Shown: positions 8,753 to 16,076 of the stretch, piece by piece
Position numbering within the stretch: the first letter of the stretch is position 1
Layout of the letters: each line of letters opens with the position of its first letter
Assembly (NCBI RefSeq): GCF_001612685.1
Contig: NZ_BDAY01000096.1
Span: forward strand, 1-44,926
DNA: 44,926 nucleotides
Direction: 5' to 3'
Origin: Nocardia altamirensis NBRC 108246
Lineage (GTDB): Bacteria > Actinomycetota > Actinomycetes > Mycobacteriales > Mycobacteriaceae
Position numbers and translations under genes: made by a program
Notes under the pieces: model-generated
The model's input: only the letters and a program-made list of their open reading frames with translations
What the model was told of the DNA's origin: nothing
Database searches by the model: none

Positions 8753-10080
8753 ACACACGCTATTGGCCGATGGATCGCGGGCTCATCGTCACCTCGCTGT
8801 TTGGGCCACGCGAGGACGGCTGGCACTGGGGCCTCGACATCGGCTGGCCCTTCGGCAGCGGCGGACGCCCGGTCTATGCCATGGCAGGCGGGCGCGTCGA
8901 CCGCGCCGGGCCTGCGAGGGGGTTCGGGCGCTGGGTGTGCATCGACCACCCGGCGGCCGAGGGCGGCGGCTACACCGTCTACGGGCACATCGTGCCCGAA
9001 GTCTCTGTCGGCCAACGCATCGAAGCGGGCCAGCGCATCGCCCACGTCGACCCCGACAGCGCGACCAACGCCGGAGTGAAACCCCACGTCCACATCGAGG
9101 TGCATGAGTACAGGTGGGTGCCGCCAGGGCCCGGCCGCCTCGACCCGCTGCTCTGGCTTCGCGACAGCGGTGCCATCTTCCCCGATGAAAGGCCGAGCAT
9201 GGCAACGGTATTCGGCATCGACATCTCCAACCATCAGCGAGCTTTCGACTTCGCCGCCGCGCGCGCCGAGGGGTTCAGCTTCGCCACACACAAGATCTCC
9301 CAAGGCAGCTGGGTCGACCCCTGGTGGCCACGCGCCCGCGAACAGATGCAGATCCACTTCCCTAACCGGTGGGGCGGCTACGTGTACTGCGACGTCGGCA
9401 CCAAACCCGAACTCGAAGCCGACACCGCGCTCGCACACTCGGGCGGGGCCTGCCGACTACAGATCGACTACGAAGACCTGGACCGCGACGGCAGCATCGA
9501 AGATCTGCACGCACGCGTCACCGCGTTCACCGACCGCGGGTTCGAGCTGCTGCCGATCTATCTTCCGCGCTGGTACTGGATCTCGACCATGGGCTCCCCG
9601 TCGCTGGCCGAACTTCCCGTCGGCATCTGGAACAGCCACTACGTCACCGGCGAGGACTACGCCCCACAGCTGTACCCCGGCGACAACCACCCCGGCTGGG
9701 AACCGATGGGCGGCAAAGCGATCGCCATTCTGCAGTTCTCCTCCACCGCCCACGTCGCCGGACAACTCATCGACGTCAACGCCGTGCGCGGGGGCGAACC
9801 CGCCCTCGCCGCCCTCTTCGGAAAGGACACAGATATGACCCCCGACGAGTCCCACAAGCTCCACGAGATCCACCGCGAACTCACCCAGCTCCTCCCGTCC
9901 CGCTCGCGCTACCGCGACACCGACCAGCCCACCGACACCGTGGCCGGATATCTGCTCAACGTCGACGGCCGCGTCCACGAAAGCTCCATCGACCTTCCCG
10001 CCGCGCTCGATCGGCTGCAGCGCGGCATCGACGAGCTGCCCGCGAAAATCGCTGCGGCACTGCATGAGAACAAGTCGTGA
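8749..10080 (+). CDS. Endolysin (lysin A) with M23 peptidase and GH25 muramidase domains
   Basis: A 443-residue, two-domain peptidoglycan hydrolase. Residues 1-135 form a LytM/M23 zinc endopeptidase: HWGLD supplies His26 and Asp30, and HVHIE supplies His113 and His115. Residues about 151-350 form a glycoside hydrolase family 25 lysozyme: GIDIS with Asp158, and the catalytic pair Asp240/Glu242 in IDYED. The C-terminal 90 residues lack a recognisable catalytic motif and may bind the cell wall. It would cut both the peptide bridges and the glycan chains to release phage. No signal peptide is seen, which agrees with export through the holin encoded next. Confidence 0.88.
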   Translation: MNTRYWPMDRGLIVTSLFGPREDGWHWGLDIGWPFGSGGRPVYAMAGGRVDRAGPARGFGRWVCIDHPAAEGGGYTVYGHIVPEVSVGQRIEAGQRIAHVDPDSATNAGVKPHVHIEVHEYRWVPPGPGRLDPLLWLRDSGAIFPDERPSMATVFGIDISNHQRAFDFAAARAEGFSFATHKISQGSWVDPWWPRAREQMQIHFPNRWGGYVYCDVGTKPELEADTALAHSGGACRLQIDYEDLDRDGSIEDLHARVTAFTDRGFELLPIYLPRWYWISTMGSPSLAELPVGIWNSHYVTGEDYAPQLYPGDNHPGWEPMGGKAIAILQFSSTAHVAGQLIDVNAVRGGEPALAALFGKDTDMTPDESHKLHEIHRELTQLLPSRSRYRDTDQPTDTVAGYLLNVDGRVHESSIDLPAALDRLQRGIDELPAKIAAALHENKS

Positions 10081-10322
10081 CCAGTCACAAGCCCCGGCTA
10101 CCCGAACCTGCTCTGGTCCGATCGGTCCTGGTCACGATCACCGCGATCGCTGCCTACGCACTCAATCGCGAGATCGACAGCGGCTGGATCGAGCCTGTCC
10201 TGACCCTCTACACCCTGCTTGCGCCCGTGATCGCGGGTCTGCTGATCCGGCCCGCTGTCACCCCGAAGCGCACCCGGCCACGTCGCGACAGTGCGACGTC
10301 GGTGCCGCGCCGCGATCCCTAA
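10077..10322 (+). CDS. Putative holin
   Basis: An 81-residue protein beginning at GTG within the lysin stop codon. Two hydrophobic segments (residues about 14-28 and 40-58) are joined by a short polar turn, and the C-terminus is strongly basic (PKRTRPRRDS). This is the usual make-up of small actinophage holins, which form pores that let the endolysin reach the cell wall. The gene order endolysin then holin, followed by a stem-loop, supports a lysis cassette. Confidence 0.72.
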   Translation: MTSHKPRLPEPALVRSVLVTITAIAAYALNREIDSGWIEPVLTLYTLLAPVIAGLLIRPAVTPKRTRPRRDSATSVPRRDP

Positions 10323-10415
10323 TAGTGCAGCGCCCGAGCGTGACTCGCCGCATCGGTCACTGACCGGCCCACCTCCCACGATCGGTTTGCTGCTGGCGAT
10401 CGGTCTTTCCCATCC

Positions 10416-10455
10416 TGAACGCGCCTCGCCGTCTCGCGGTCCGAGGGCGCGTTCA
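10416..10455 (+). terminator. Terminator-like hairpin after the lysis genes
   Basis: A 10-bp perfect stem, TGAACGCGCC (10416-10425) with GGCGCGTTCA (10446-10455), lies between the holin-like gene and the glycine-rich tail genes. There is no T-run, so termination may be partial. Confidence 0.45.
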
Positions 10456-10475
10456 CCGTCATGTCTGGAGGTGAG

Positions 10476-11477
10476 ATGACTACTCCTCGCCAGCCCGCAC
10501 CGGACGGCTCGTTCGTCCTGGGCTCGAAGTTCGGGCAGAACATCAACGAAGACTCCGCCAGGTCGGCGCTGAAAGAGGCGACGTTGGCGGTGTTCACCCG
10601 CTACCAGCAGCGGCTGCACAACCAGGTCGTCAACGTCATCGGCGATCACTCCCGCTCCATCACCGAACTGCGGCAAGCCTACGAACAGCTCACCTTGCAC
10701 GGGCGGGCGATCGTGTTCCCCGGCAACAGGGACTACACACCCGCCAAGGGCATCGTCTCGGTCGACGTGATCCTGCTCGGCGGTGGCGCCGGAGGCGCGG
10801 CCGGCCGCTGGGACATCCTGGCGGCCGGGCGAAAGACCGGAGGTGGTGGAGGCGGAGGCGGCGAAGTCCACCACAGCATTCCCGCCGCCTTGCTGCCGGT
10901 CGACCGTGACGGCAACTTCCTACCCATCGCGATCGTGATCGGGCGGGGCGGATCGGGCGGCACCGGCGATGCCGAGCCCGGATACGGCGGTGGTAATACC
11001 AGCTTCGGCGATTTCCTGATCGCGGGCGGCGGTGTCGGCGGTCAAGCCGACTTCGAAGTCGGTGGCACCGGCGGTGCCGGTGGTGCGGGCATGATCCGTG
11101 GCGGTGCCGGAGGCAAAGGCGCTGGAGTCGGTGTCGGCGCAGCCAATCCTGGCGGCGATTCCTACACCGAGTACTCGCTCAACGGCGGTGGCGGAGGAGG
11201 CGGCGGCGGCGGAGGTCCGGGCGGACCAGGAATGCCCGGCGGGCAAGGCGGCATCTCACCCGGCGGGCTCCCCGGCCAAGACGGCCAACGACCCTCTGTC
11301 GTGGTCACCACCGGCGGCGGTGGCGGTGGCGGCGGCCCCAACGTCAACGGCTCCGGAGGCAGCGGCGCCGCTCCCTCCGGAGGCGGCGGAGGGGGCGGTG
11401 CCGGACTTATCCCGCCCCGAGGAAACGGCGGCAACGGCGGCAACGGGCTGCTGTATGTCATCGAGCGATTCACCTGA
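10476..11477 (+). CDS. Glycine-rich minor tail protein
   Basis: A 333-residue protein whose ATG follows TCTGGAGGTGAG. Residues 1-90 look alpha-helical, probably the part that attaches to the virion. From about residue 95 the protein is dominated by glycine, with runs of up to about eleven Gly and many Gly-Gly-X units, and ends in LLYVIERFT. Such regions are typical of mycobacteriophage minor tail proteins near the lysis genes and may form polyglycine-II type receptor-binding tips (inference). It overlaps the next, related gene by one base. Confidence 0.75.
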   Translation: MTTPRQPAPDGSFVLGSKFGQNINEDSARSALKEATLAVFTRYQQRLHNQVVNVIGDHSRSITELRQAYEQLTLHGRAIVFPGNRDYTPAKGIVSVDVILLGGGAGGAAGRWDILAAGRKTGGGGGGGGEVHHSIPAALLPVDRDGNFLPIAIVIGRGGSGGTGDAEPGYGGGNTSFGDFLIAGGGVGGQADFEVGGTGGAGGAGMIRGGAGGKGAGVGVGAANPGGDSYTEYSLNGGGGGGGGGGGPGGPGMPGGQGGISPGGLPGQDGQRPSVVVTTGGGGGGGGPNVNGSGGSGAAPSGGGGGGGAGLIPPRGNGGNGGNGLLYVIERFT

Positions 11478-12082
11478 TGCACACCGTGATCCGCTTCTAT
11501 GCCGCCAACGCCACATGGAACAAACCCACCCGCCTGGACTCGATCGAAGTCTTCGAACGAGCCGGTGGCGGCGGAGGTAACGCCGACAGCGGCGGCGGTG
11601 GCGGAGCCGCCGTGCACCCCCGGCGCATCCGCGCCAGCCAACTACCCGACACCGTGGCCATCATCGTCGGTCCCGGCGGCGATCACGGAAACGACGGCGG
11701 CCCCACCGTATTCGGCGAACTCCTCGCCGCACAACCAGGTCTCGGTGCCGACCACGGCGGCATCGGCGGCCAGTCGAACATGCGCGGAGGAAACGGCGGC
11801 GGCCCGAACCAACCCGGCCGATCCGTGACATCCGGCGCCGTCGCCCTGCTCGCCGGGGGCGGCGGCGGCGCGGGATCCGGATCCACCGGCGGCGCATCCG
11901 GACTCGTGCCCGCGGGCACCAGCCACCCGGTGCTGTGGCAAACCGGCCAATCCGGCGGCGGCGGCCACACCGGACAACCCGGCGGATACCCCGCCGGTGG
12001 CGGCGGCGCAGGCGCACACGGCGCGGCCGGACTACTCACGCTCATCGAGTACCTCTTCGAGCCGCCGAACCCGACCCCCTGA
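11477..12082 (+). CDS. Second glycine-rich minor tail protein
   Basis: A 201-residue protein that starts on the last base of the previous stop. It repeats that protein's architecture in shorter form: a short beta-rich beginning (VIRFYAANATW), then Gly-rich segments containing FGELLAA and ALLAGGGGG, and a hydrophobic ending LLTLIEYLFE. The shared plan (Gly-rich body, VIVGPGG-like strand, LL-I-E terminus) suggests the two genes arose by duplication. It probably works with the first protein at the tail tip. No enzyme motif is present. Confidence 0.65.
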   Translation: MHTVIRFYAANATWNKPTRLDSIEVFERAGGGGGNADSGGGGGAAVHPRRIRASQLPDTVAIIVGPGGDHGNDGGPTVFGELLAAQPGLGADHGGIGGQSNMRGGNGGGPNQPGRSVTSGAVALLAGGGGGAGSGSTGGASGLVPAGTSHPVLWQTGQSGGGGHTGQPGGYPAGGGGAGAHGAAGLLTLIEYLFEPPNPTP

Positions 12083-12137
12083 ACGAAACACCCTGCCCCC
12101 TAGCGAATCCGGGGAGCGACATCGAGGAGGAGCCGTC

Positions 12138-12464
12138 ATGGCGCACGCCGCACTGCATGTAGACAACCTCGGCGGGTACATAGGACCTGCCCGCTGCTAC
12201 AAACTCGACCCGCCCATCCGACTCGACGGCATCGACTGCGAATACGTCACCGTGTGGATTCAGCCACGACTACCACACCAGCAGGCCGAGGTCGGAGTCG
12301 TCGCGGCGACCGTCACCGGTGCGTGCGCCACCATGTCGGTCATGCGGCAGCCGGGAAGCTTTGTTCTCCACGGCGATCCGGACAACGACGACTATCTCGA
12401 AGGCTGCTACACCATGGCCCTCGGCCTGCTCGGCTACCAACTCGGCGACACACCCCCCACCTGA
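12138..12464 (+). CDS. Hypothetical phage protein
   Basis: A 108-residue protein with a strong ribosome binding site, GAGGAGGAG, 7 bases before the ATG. It closes the phage transcript 20 bases before the terminator. Composition is that of a small soluble protein with four scattered cysteines; no domain is recognised. Its place after the tail-tip genes suggests a further minor tail or accessory protein. Confidence 0.6.
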   Translation: MAHAALHVDNLGGYIGPARCYKLDPPIRLDGIDCEYVTVWIQPRLPHQQAEVGVVAATVTGACATMSVMRQPGSFVLHGDPDNDDYLEGCYTMALGLLGYQLGDTPPT

Positions 12465-12484
12465 CCCAACCCCCGCATGCGATC

Positions 12485-12508
12485 GAGCCCCGGCCACGGC
12501 CGGGGCTC
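12485..12508. terminator. Bidirectional rho-independent terminator
   Basis: GAGCCCCGGC pairs perfectly with GCCGGGGCTC around a 4-base loop, followed by TTCTC. It sits between convergent genes ending at 12464 and 12525 and would stop transcription from both sides. Confidence 0.85.
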
Positions 12509-12524
12509 TTCTCGCATGTCGGGG

Positions 12525-13070
12525 TCAGTGCGAAACTTGGCCCCCGCCAGCCGCACGTCGCCGCGCCTCCAGCCAATCCTCGCGCCGGAATTCGCCCAAC
12601 CCGTCCATGCCTCGTTCGTCCGCGATCGCCATCGCCGCCATGATCACCTCCGGCGAGGGCACCAACTCGAATTCCGGTACCAGAGGAGCCGCCGTCGTGC
12701 GGTTGATTCGCAGGTCCGCCGCCACCTCCACCCAGGTGTGGTCGGAGAACAACACCTGGACCCGACCTGGTAGCGGCGAATCCTGCACCACCTTGGCGAC
12801 CCGACGATCGCCCTCGTGCCACCGATCAAATGGAAGCAGCTCGCGCGCCGCAACCGTTGTGTCCCAAGGAAGCTGACCGGTGATCTTGTAGTCGATCGCC
12901 CAGCCCGAGGTGCACTCCGGGCAGATGGTGAAGCCGTGTCCGCACGCCTCGGCGCTGGACGCGATCGGGATCTCGACATCCTCGACGGCGCGGACCATGA
13001 CATCCGAACCCGCTGGAATGTGGTTGTTTTCGAGTGTTGCGGTCACCATCCGCAGAGCGGTATCGGCCAT
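12525..13070 (-). CDS. Hypothetical protein
   Basis: A 181-residue soluble protein, start set by GAAGGGA upstream of the ATG. Residues 40-60 contain a CGHGF-x3-CPEC arrangement that could bind a metal. The rest has a beta-rich middle (KVVQDSPLPGRVQVLFSDHTWVEV) and a helical, charged end. No family is recognised. Its upstream region shares the TGTATATAC motif with the next gene at 13570, suggesting joint control. Confidence 0.6.
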   Translation of the reverse strand: MADTALRMVTATLENNHIPAGSDVMVRAVEDVEIPIASSAEACGHGFTICPECTSGWAIDYKITGQLPWDTTVAARELLPFDRWHEGDRRVAKVVQDSPLPGRVQVLFSDHTWVEVAADLRINRTTAAPLVPEFELVPSPEVIMAAMAIADERGMDGLGEFRREDWLEARRRAAGGGQVSH

Positions 13071-13098
13071 CGTTTCGTTCCCTTCGCAATACGTGAAC

Positions 13099-13107
13099 TG
13101 TATATAC
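13099..13107 (-). promoter_or_regulatory. TGTATATAC motif upstream of the 13070 gene
   Basis: The nonamer lies about 30 bases before the start codon, in a place fitting a -10 element or an operator. The same nonamer is found as part of a palindrome upstream of the adjacent gene. Confidence 0.4.
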
Positions 13108-13192
13108 GAAACGTAGCTGCGGCCTATGGAAACCGGAACCCGGATATCGAGTCATTTGAAAGTTAAAACCGTTGGCGCACAACGGTATACGT

Positions 13193-13570
13193 TCATATGA
13201 GTATGAACACGGCGGGTAATGCCGCAGCATCGAGACTGCCCCCGATCAGTGCGCGTGCCTGCTCGACGGTGATCGCTGCCACCGCGTCGAGCTGTTCGTT
13301 GAGTACGCCTTTTACCAGGTAAGCGACCTGATAGTCACCAGGAGCGAACACCCCGACCGACCACGGTTCCTCATGCCCAACAGCTTCGAGATCACCATTG
13401 ACCACACCGACTTCAAGACCGTTCGGAAGGAGTCCCGACAGCGCCCAGCACGATCCACCTGCGCAGGTCACCTCGGCGGCAGTGACACAGTACTGCGAGA
13501 TCAGATGCAATTCCCGGCTGTACTTCCTACGCAAGTCGGCTGCGCGATCGACACGAAGCTCCTCGCTCAT
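13193..13570 (-). CDS. Hypothetical protein
   Basis: A 125-residue protein with start codon behind GAGGGGAACG. The N-terminal 30 residues are charged and helical; the rest is moderately hydrophobic with two short cysteine-containing segments. Nothing in it is diagnostic. It runs in the same direction as the 13070 gene, 122 bases before it, and both carry the TGTATATAC motif upstream. Confidence 0.55.
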   Translation of the reverse strand: MSEELRVDRAADLRRKYSRELHLISQYCVTAAEVTCAGGSCWALSGLLPNGLEVGVVNGDLEAVGHEEPWSVGVFAPGDYQVAYLVKGVLNEQLDAVAAITVEQARALIGGSLDAAALPAVFILI

Positions 13571-13615
13571 CTACGTTCCCCTCTCAGCGGTTCGCGCGTC
13601 GTCGACGGTAGCTCG

Positions 13616-13627
13616 ATGTATATACAT
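13616..13627. promoter_or_regulatory. 12-bp palindrome ATGTATATACAT
   Basis: A perfect AT-rich palindrome in GC-rich surroundings, about 46 bases before the gene starting at 13570. It contains the TGTATATAC core also seen at 13099-13107. Likely an operator or the -10 area of a promoter. Confidence 0.45.
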
Positions 13628-13781
13628 GATCAACGAATCCGAGGTGCGCGGAAAGGTATTCCTAGGCAGCACAGTTCGCGAACGCGTGGACCGGCGATGG
13701 TTCACTTACGGATGCGATCCGGGGCGGCGCAGCGCGGTCGAGCTGGCGTCCGCGTTATCTGGCGCGCCAGATTCGGTGTGG

Positions 13782-14228
13782 TTACCGCTCGACGCCCATG
13801 TAAATCTCGGTGCCGTCACGCCATTGACCCCGTTTGAGGAATTCCGGGTAGATATGCTGCTCGGCCTGCACCTCCTCCGGGGTGAAGAACCGCATTTGCT
13901 CGACCGGTCCGTCCAGGTCAGCCCAATCCTGGTCGAGTTCCCCGGCTTCCAGTTGAGCAAGGAAGTAGCACTCGACCTTGTGGCGGTGATGTTTGGCTTC
14001 CCAGTATTCGAAGACGTGCACCAGATCGCCGGCCTTGACCTGGAGCCCGGTTTCTTCGTGGACCTCGCGGCGGATGCAGTCGTGTAGCGATTCCTCTGGC
14101 TGGAGCCGCCCGCCGGGTGTGTACCAGATGAGGCCGTCGTTGGAGACCAGCAGCAGATCTTCACCTTTGGTGACCAGTGCGCGGGCGGTCACCTGGATCT
14201 GAAACTCGTCCGAGTTCGTGTCGGCCAT
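13782..14228 (-). CDS. NUDIX hydrolase
   Basis: A 148-residue NUDIX family enzyme. The NUDIX box is complete in the segment starting GGRLQPEESLHDC and continuing RREVHEETGL, with the RE-x2-EE metal-binding core. NUDIX enzymes hydrolyse a nucleoside diphosphate linked to a variable group; the substrate cannot be read from sequence. The ATG at 14228 is preferred over one 14 codons upstream because it follows GAGGAGGGAC. It stands among small accessory genes and is the first of several NUDIX genes in this window. Confidence 0.85.
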   Translation of the reverse strand: MADTNSDEFQIQVTARALVTKGEDLLLVSNDGLIWYTPGGRLQPEESLHDCIRREVHEETGLQVKAGDLVHVFEYWEAKHHRHKVECYFLAQLEAGELDQDWADLDGPVEQMRFFTPEEVQAEQHIYPEFLKRGQWRDGTEIYMGVER

Positions 14229-14605
14229 GATGTCCCTCCTCGGATCGCGGTGGGTCAGCGGCATCGGCAAGCCACTGCCACAGCGCGGTGTGGAATCGGA
14301 GCTGGGTGGTCTCGGTCATACCAGCGCCGACGCCGATCTCACCGAAGCATCGCTCAACGGCGCGAACTTCGAGCGGCCGAACTTACACGACACCGACCTG
14401 CACGCCATCCACAGGCACAACCCCGGCCAGCTGGCCGTCGCCATAGTCGACGACAGCAGCCGACTCCCCGATTCCTGATCGCCGCACATGCTGTAACGGG
14501 GAATCGTTTGAGCGAGCGCTCCCCTAACTCTCAGGTCGACGGATGCGAGATGAAGGTGTAGATGGCTTCGACACGGCTCCGGCGTGCGAGTCCCGCGCGT
14601 TGGAT

Positions 14606-15028
14606 TCAGCCCGCCCAGCTATGCCAGAGTGACCGGGTTGTGGTGTCGATGAATTCTTTCATCGCGCTCGGGCGCAGGTCTGCTGTCGTGAGCTGTTCTG
14701 TTGGTAGCCAGTCGAATTCGAGATGAAGCTCTTGGCTGGACGGTTCGGCGTCCAGTTCGGCGTCGAATACGAGATTGATCTCGTGGTGAGTGGTTTGGTT
14801 GTCGTCGATGTAGCCGTGTTCGACTACGCCGATCAGGCCGACGATCTTGGCTCCGGTGCCGAGTTCTTCGGCGATCTCGCGGGTGAGCGCGGCTTCGACG
14901 GCTTCGCCGGGTTCGACGTGTCCTCCAGGGAGAAATGCCCATTTCTTGCCGCGTTCGCGTGCCACGAGTAGCCGGTCGCCGTCGCGGATGACTGCTCTGG
15001 CGATGATTTCGGTTGTGGCGGCGCCCAT
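14606..15028 (-). CDS. NUDIX hydrolase
   Basis: A 140-residue NUDIX enzyme. The box runs from GGHVEPGEAVEAAL to REIAEELGTGAKI, all metal-binding glutamates present. The ATG at 15028 is chosen because it follows GAAAGG and matches the usual domain length; an upstream extension would add an unrelated basic stretch. It differs clearly from the neighbouring NUDIX at 13782, so the two are not a recent duplication. Its 3' end lies near an apparently gene-free stretch to 14320. Confidence 0.85.
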   Translation of the reverse strand: MGAATTEIIARAVIRDGDRLLVARERGKKWAFLPGGHVEPGEAVEAALTREIAEELGTGAKIVGLIGVVEHGYIDDNQTTHHEINLVFDAELDAEPSSQELHLEFDWLPTEQLTTADLRPSAMKEFIDTTTRSLWHSWAG

Positions 15029-15071
15029 CTGGACCTTTCGTGTCGGATGGCTCCCGTACGGTGGAGGAAGG

Positions 15072-15182
15072 GTGATTTCGGAGCTTACTGCTGATGATAT
15101 GGCGCTTGGAGTAGGACAGGTTGTCGCTGGGATCGGACTGGATCGAGTGACGCTGCGTTCGCCCCACCGTGCTTCCTCGCCT
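15072..15182 (+). pseudogene. Possible truncated gene start
   Basis: A GTG at 15072 behind an excellent GGAGGAAGG site opens a frame reading VISELTADDMALGVGQVVAG and on for about 35 plausible residues, then runs antisense into the 3' end of the kinase gene at 15183. It may be the 5' stump of a gene cut by a rearrangement. It could equally be chance, since antisense frames stay open in this GC-rich DNA. Confidence 0.25.
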
Positions 15183-16076
15183 TTACAGAGCGTCCCAGCG
15201 CCACGGCCGCGCCACTTGGCCACGCAGGCATGCGATCCGGTGCTTCGCCTGCGCAGCCGCCCGTGGACTGTCCGGGGATCGGGCGATAGCGAACCCCACC
15301 CACCGCAGTTCTTGGATATCCGCCAAAACCCGGAATCCGGGCCAGGAGGTCACGTCATATCCACCGTAGGCCTCGACGAAGGCGCGGTAGTCCTGTCCGG
15401 AGACGCGGCTGAAGTCTGTGTAGTCCACCGCCAGCTGGATGAGGTCCCACTCACGTCGACCGATTGAGACCTTGTCGAGGTCGAGTACGGTGGGGACCCC
15501 CGATGACGGCACGACCAGGTTGCCTTGCCAGGCGTCACCGTGAATCACGCTGAGGGAGAATGCTTCTGGCAAGGCGTCATACTGTGTGCGCAGCTCGGTG
15601 TGGTGACTGAGCAACCAAGTGCGATCATCCTCGTCGATCATGGCTGCGGTCACGAGGCGCTCGTGGAGCCCGGTGAAAGGGTCGTAGGCGGGCAGTTGTA
15701 GTTCGGTCGGCGGTGGCAGTGCGTGCAATGCGCTGAGCATTGCCCCCATCTCAGCTGGTGTTGATGGTCGATGATCGGGGATCAGGCGCCACCAGGTGAC
15801 AGGGCGGTCAGCGACGACAACTGGCTGTCGCAATGCTGACATCGCTTCGACGGTTGGTATCCCAGAGTTGTTGAGCCACTGAGAAATCCGCAGTTCTCGT
15901 TCGGCAGCTTCGAGGCAGCCTGGCTGTCCTATTCTGGCGACCATGTCGTGGGCCAACCGATAGATGGCGTTGGAACCGTCGCGGATGACCTGAGCACCAT
16001 GCAGGTCGACGCCACTGATCTCTGCTGCCTTGGCCAACACCTGCTCAGTTGAGCTGGTCGCGCGAGCGGAGCTCAT
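15183..16076 (-). CDS. APH-fold phosphotransferase
   Basis: A 297-residue member of the aminoglycoside phosphotransferase/choline kinase fold. The catalytic loop HGDAWQGNLVV (His-Gly-Asp-x4-Asn) and the metal-binding LDLDKV are intact. The start overlaps the stop of the XRE/TPR gene in an ATGA, so the two are translationally coupled. Members of this family phosphorylate antibiotics, sugars or small metabolites; neither resistance nor a particular substrate can be claimed. In Nocardia and Streptomyces similar XRE/TPR-kinase pairs are common. Confidence 0.82.
   Translation of the reverse strand: MSSARATSSTEQVLAKAAEISGVDLHGAQVIRDGSNAIYRLAHDMVARIGQPGCLEAAERELRISQWLNNSGIPTVEAMSALRQPVVVADRPVTWWRLIPDHRPSTPAEMGAMLSALHALPPPTELQLPAYDPFTGLHERLVTAAMIDEDDRTWLLSHHTELRTQYDALPEAFSLSVIHGDAWQGNLVVPSSGVPTVLDLDKVSIGRREWDLIQLAVDYTDFSRVSGQDYRAFVEAYGGYDVTSWPGFRVLADIQELRWVGFAIARSPDSPRAAAQAKHRIACLRGQVARPWRWDAL

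Larger units (their letters stand above)
1..12510 (+). mobile_element. Siphovirus-type prophage, tail and lysis region (left part outside window)
   Basis: A continuous plus-strand series in the standard siphovirus order: major tail protein, two overlapping chaperone frames, tape measure, two distal/minor tail proteins, DUF2744-like protein, endolysin, holin-like protein, glycine-rich tail proteins, then a terminator. Neighbouring genes overlap by 1 to 4 bases (ATGA, GTGA), as is usual for phage late operons. Head, packaging and integration genes would lie to the left of base 1. No integrase or attachment site is visible, so the right boundary is set at the terminator near 12510. It may be an intact prophage or a remnant; every gene seen here is open. 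Confidence 0.85.

Noticed and set aside
13628..14087. Plus-strand frame starting MINESEVRGKVF
   Set aside because: About 50 residues look plausible, but most of the frame is antisense to the NUDIX gene and there is no ribosome binding site.
14161..14319. Small minus-strand frame starting MTETTQLRFHTALW
   Set aside because: Its first 25 residues look coding-like, but it overlaps the NUDIX start by 68 bases and has no Shine-Dalgarno sequence.
14340..14478. Pentapeptide-repeat-like fragment (ADLTEASLNGANF)
   Set aside because: Only about two repeats, no start, and the surrounding sequence does not continue the pattern; likely chance or an undateable remnant.
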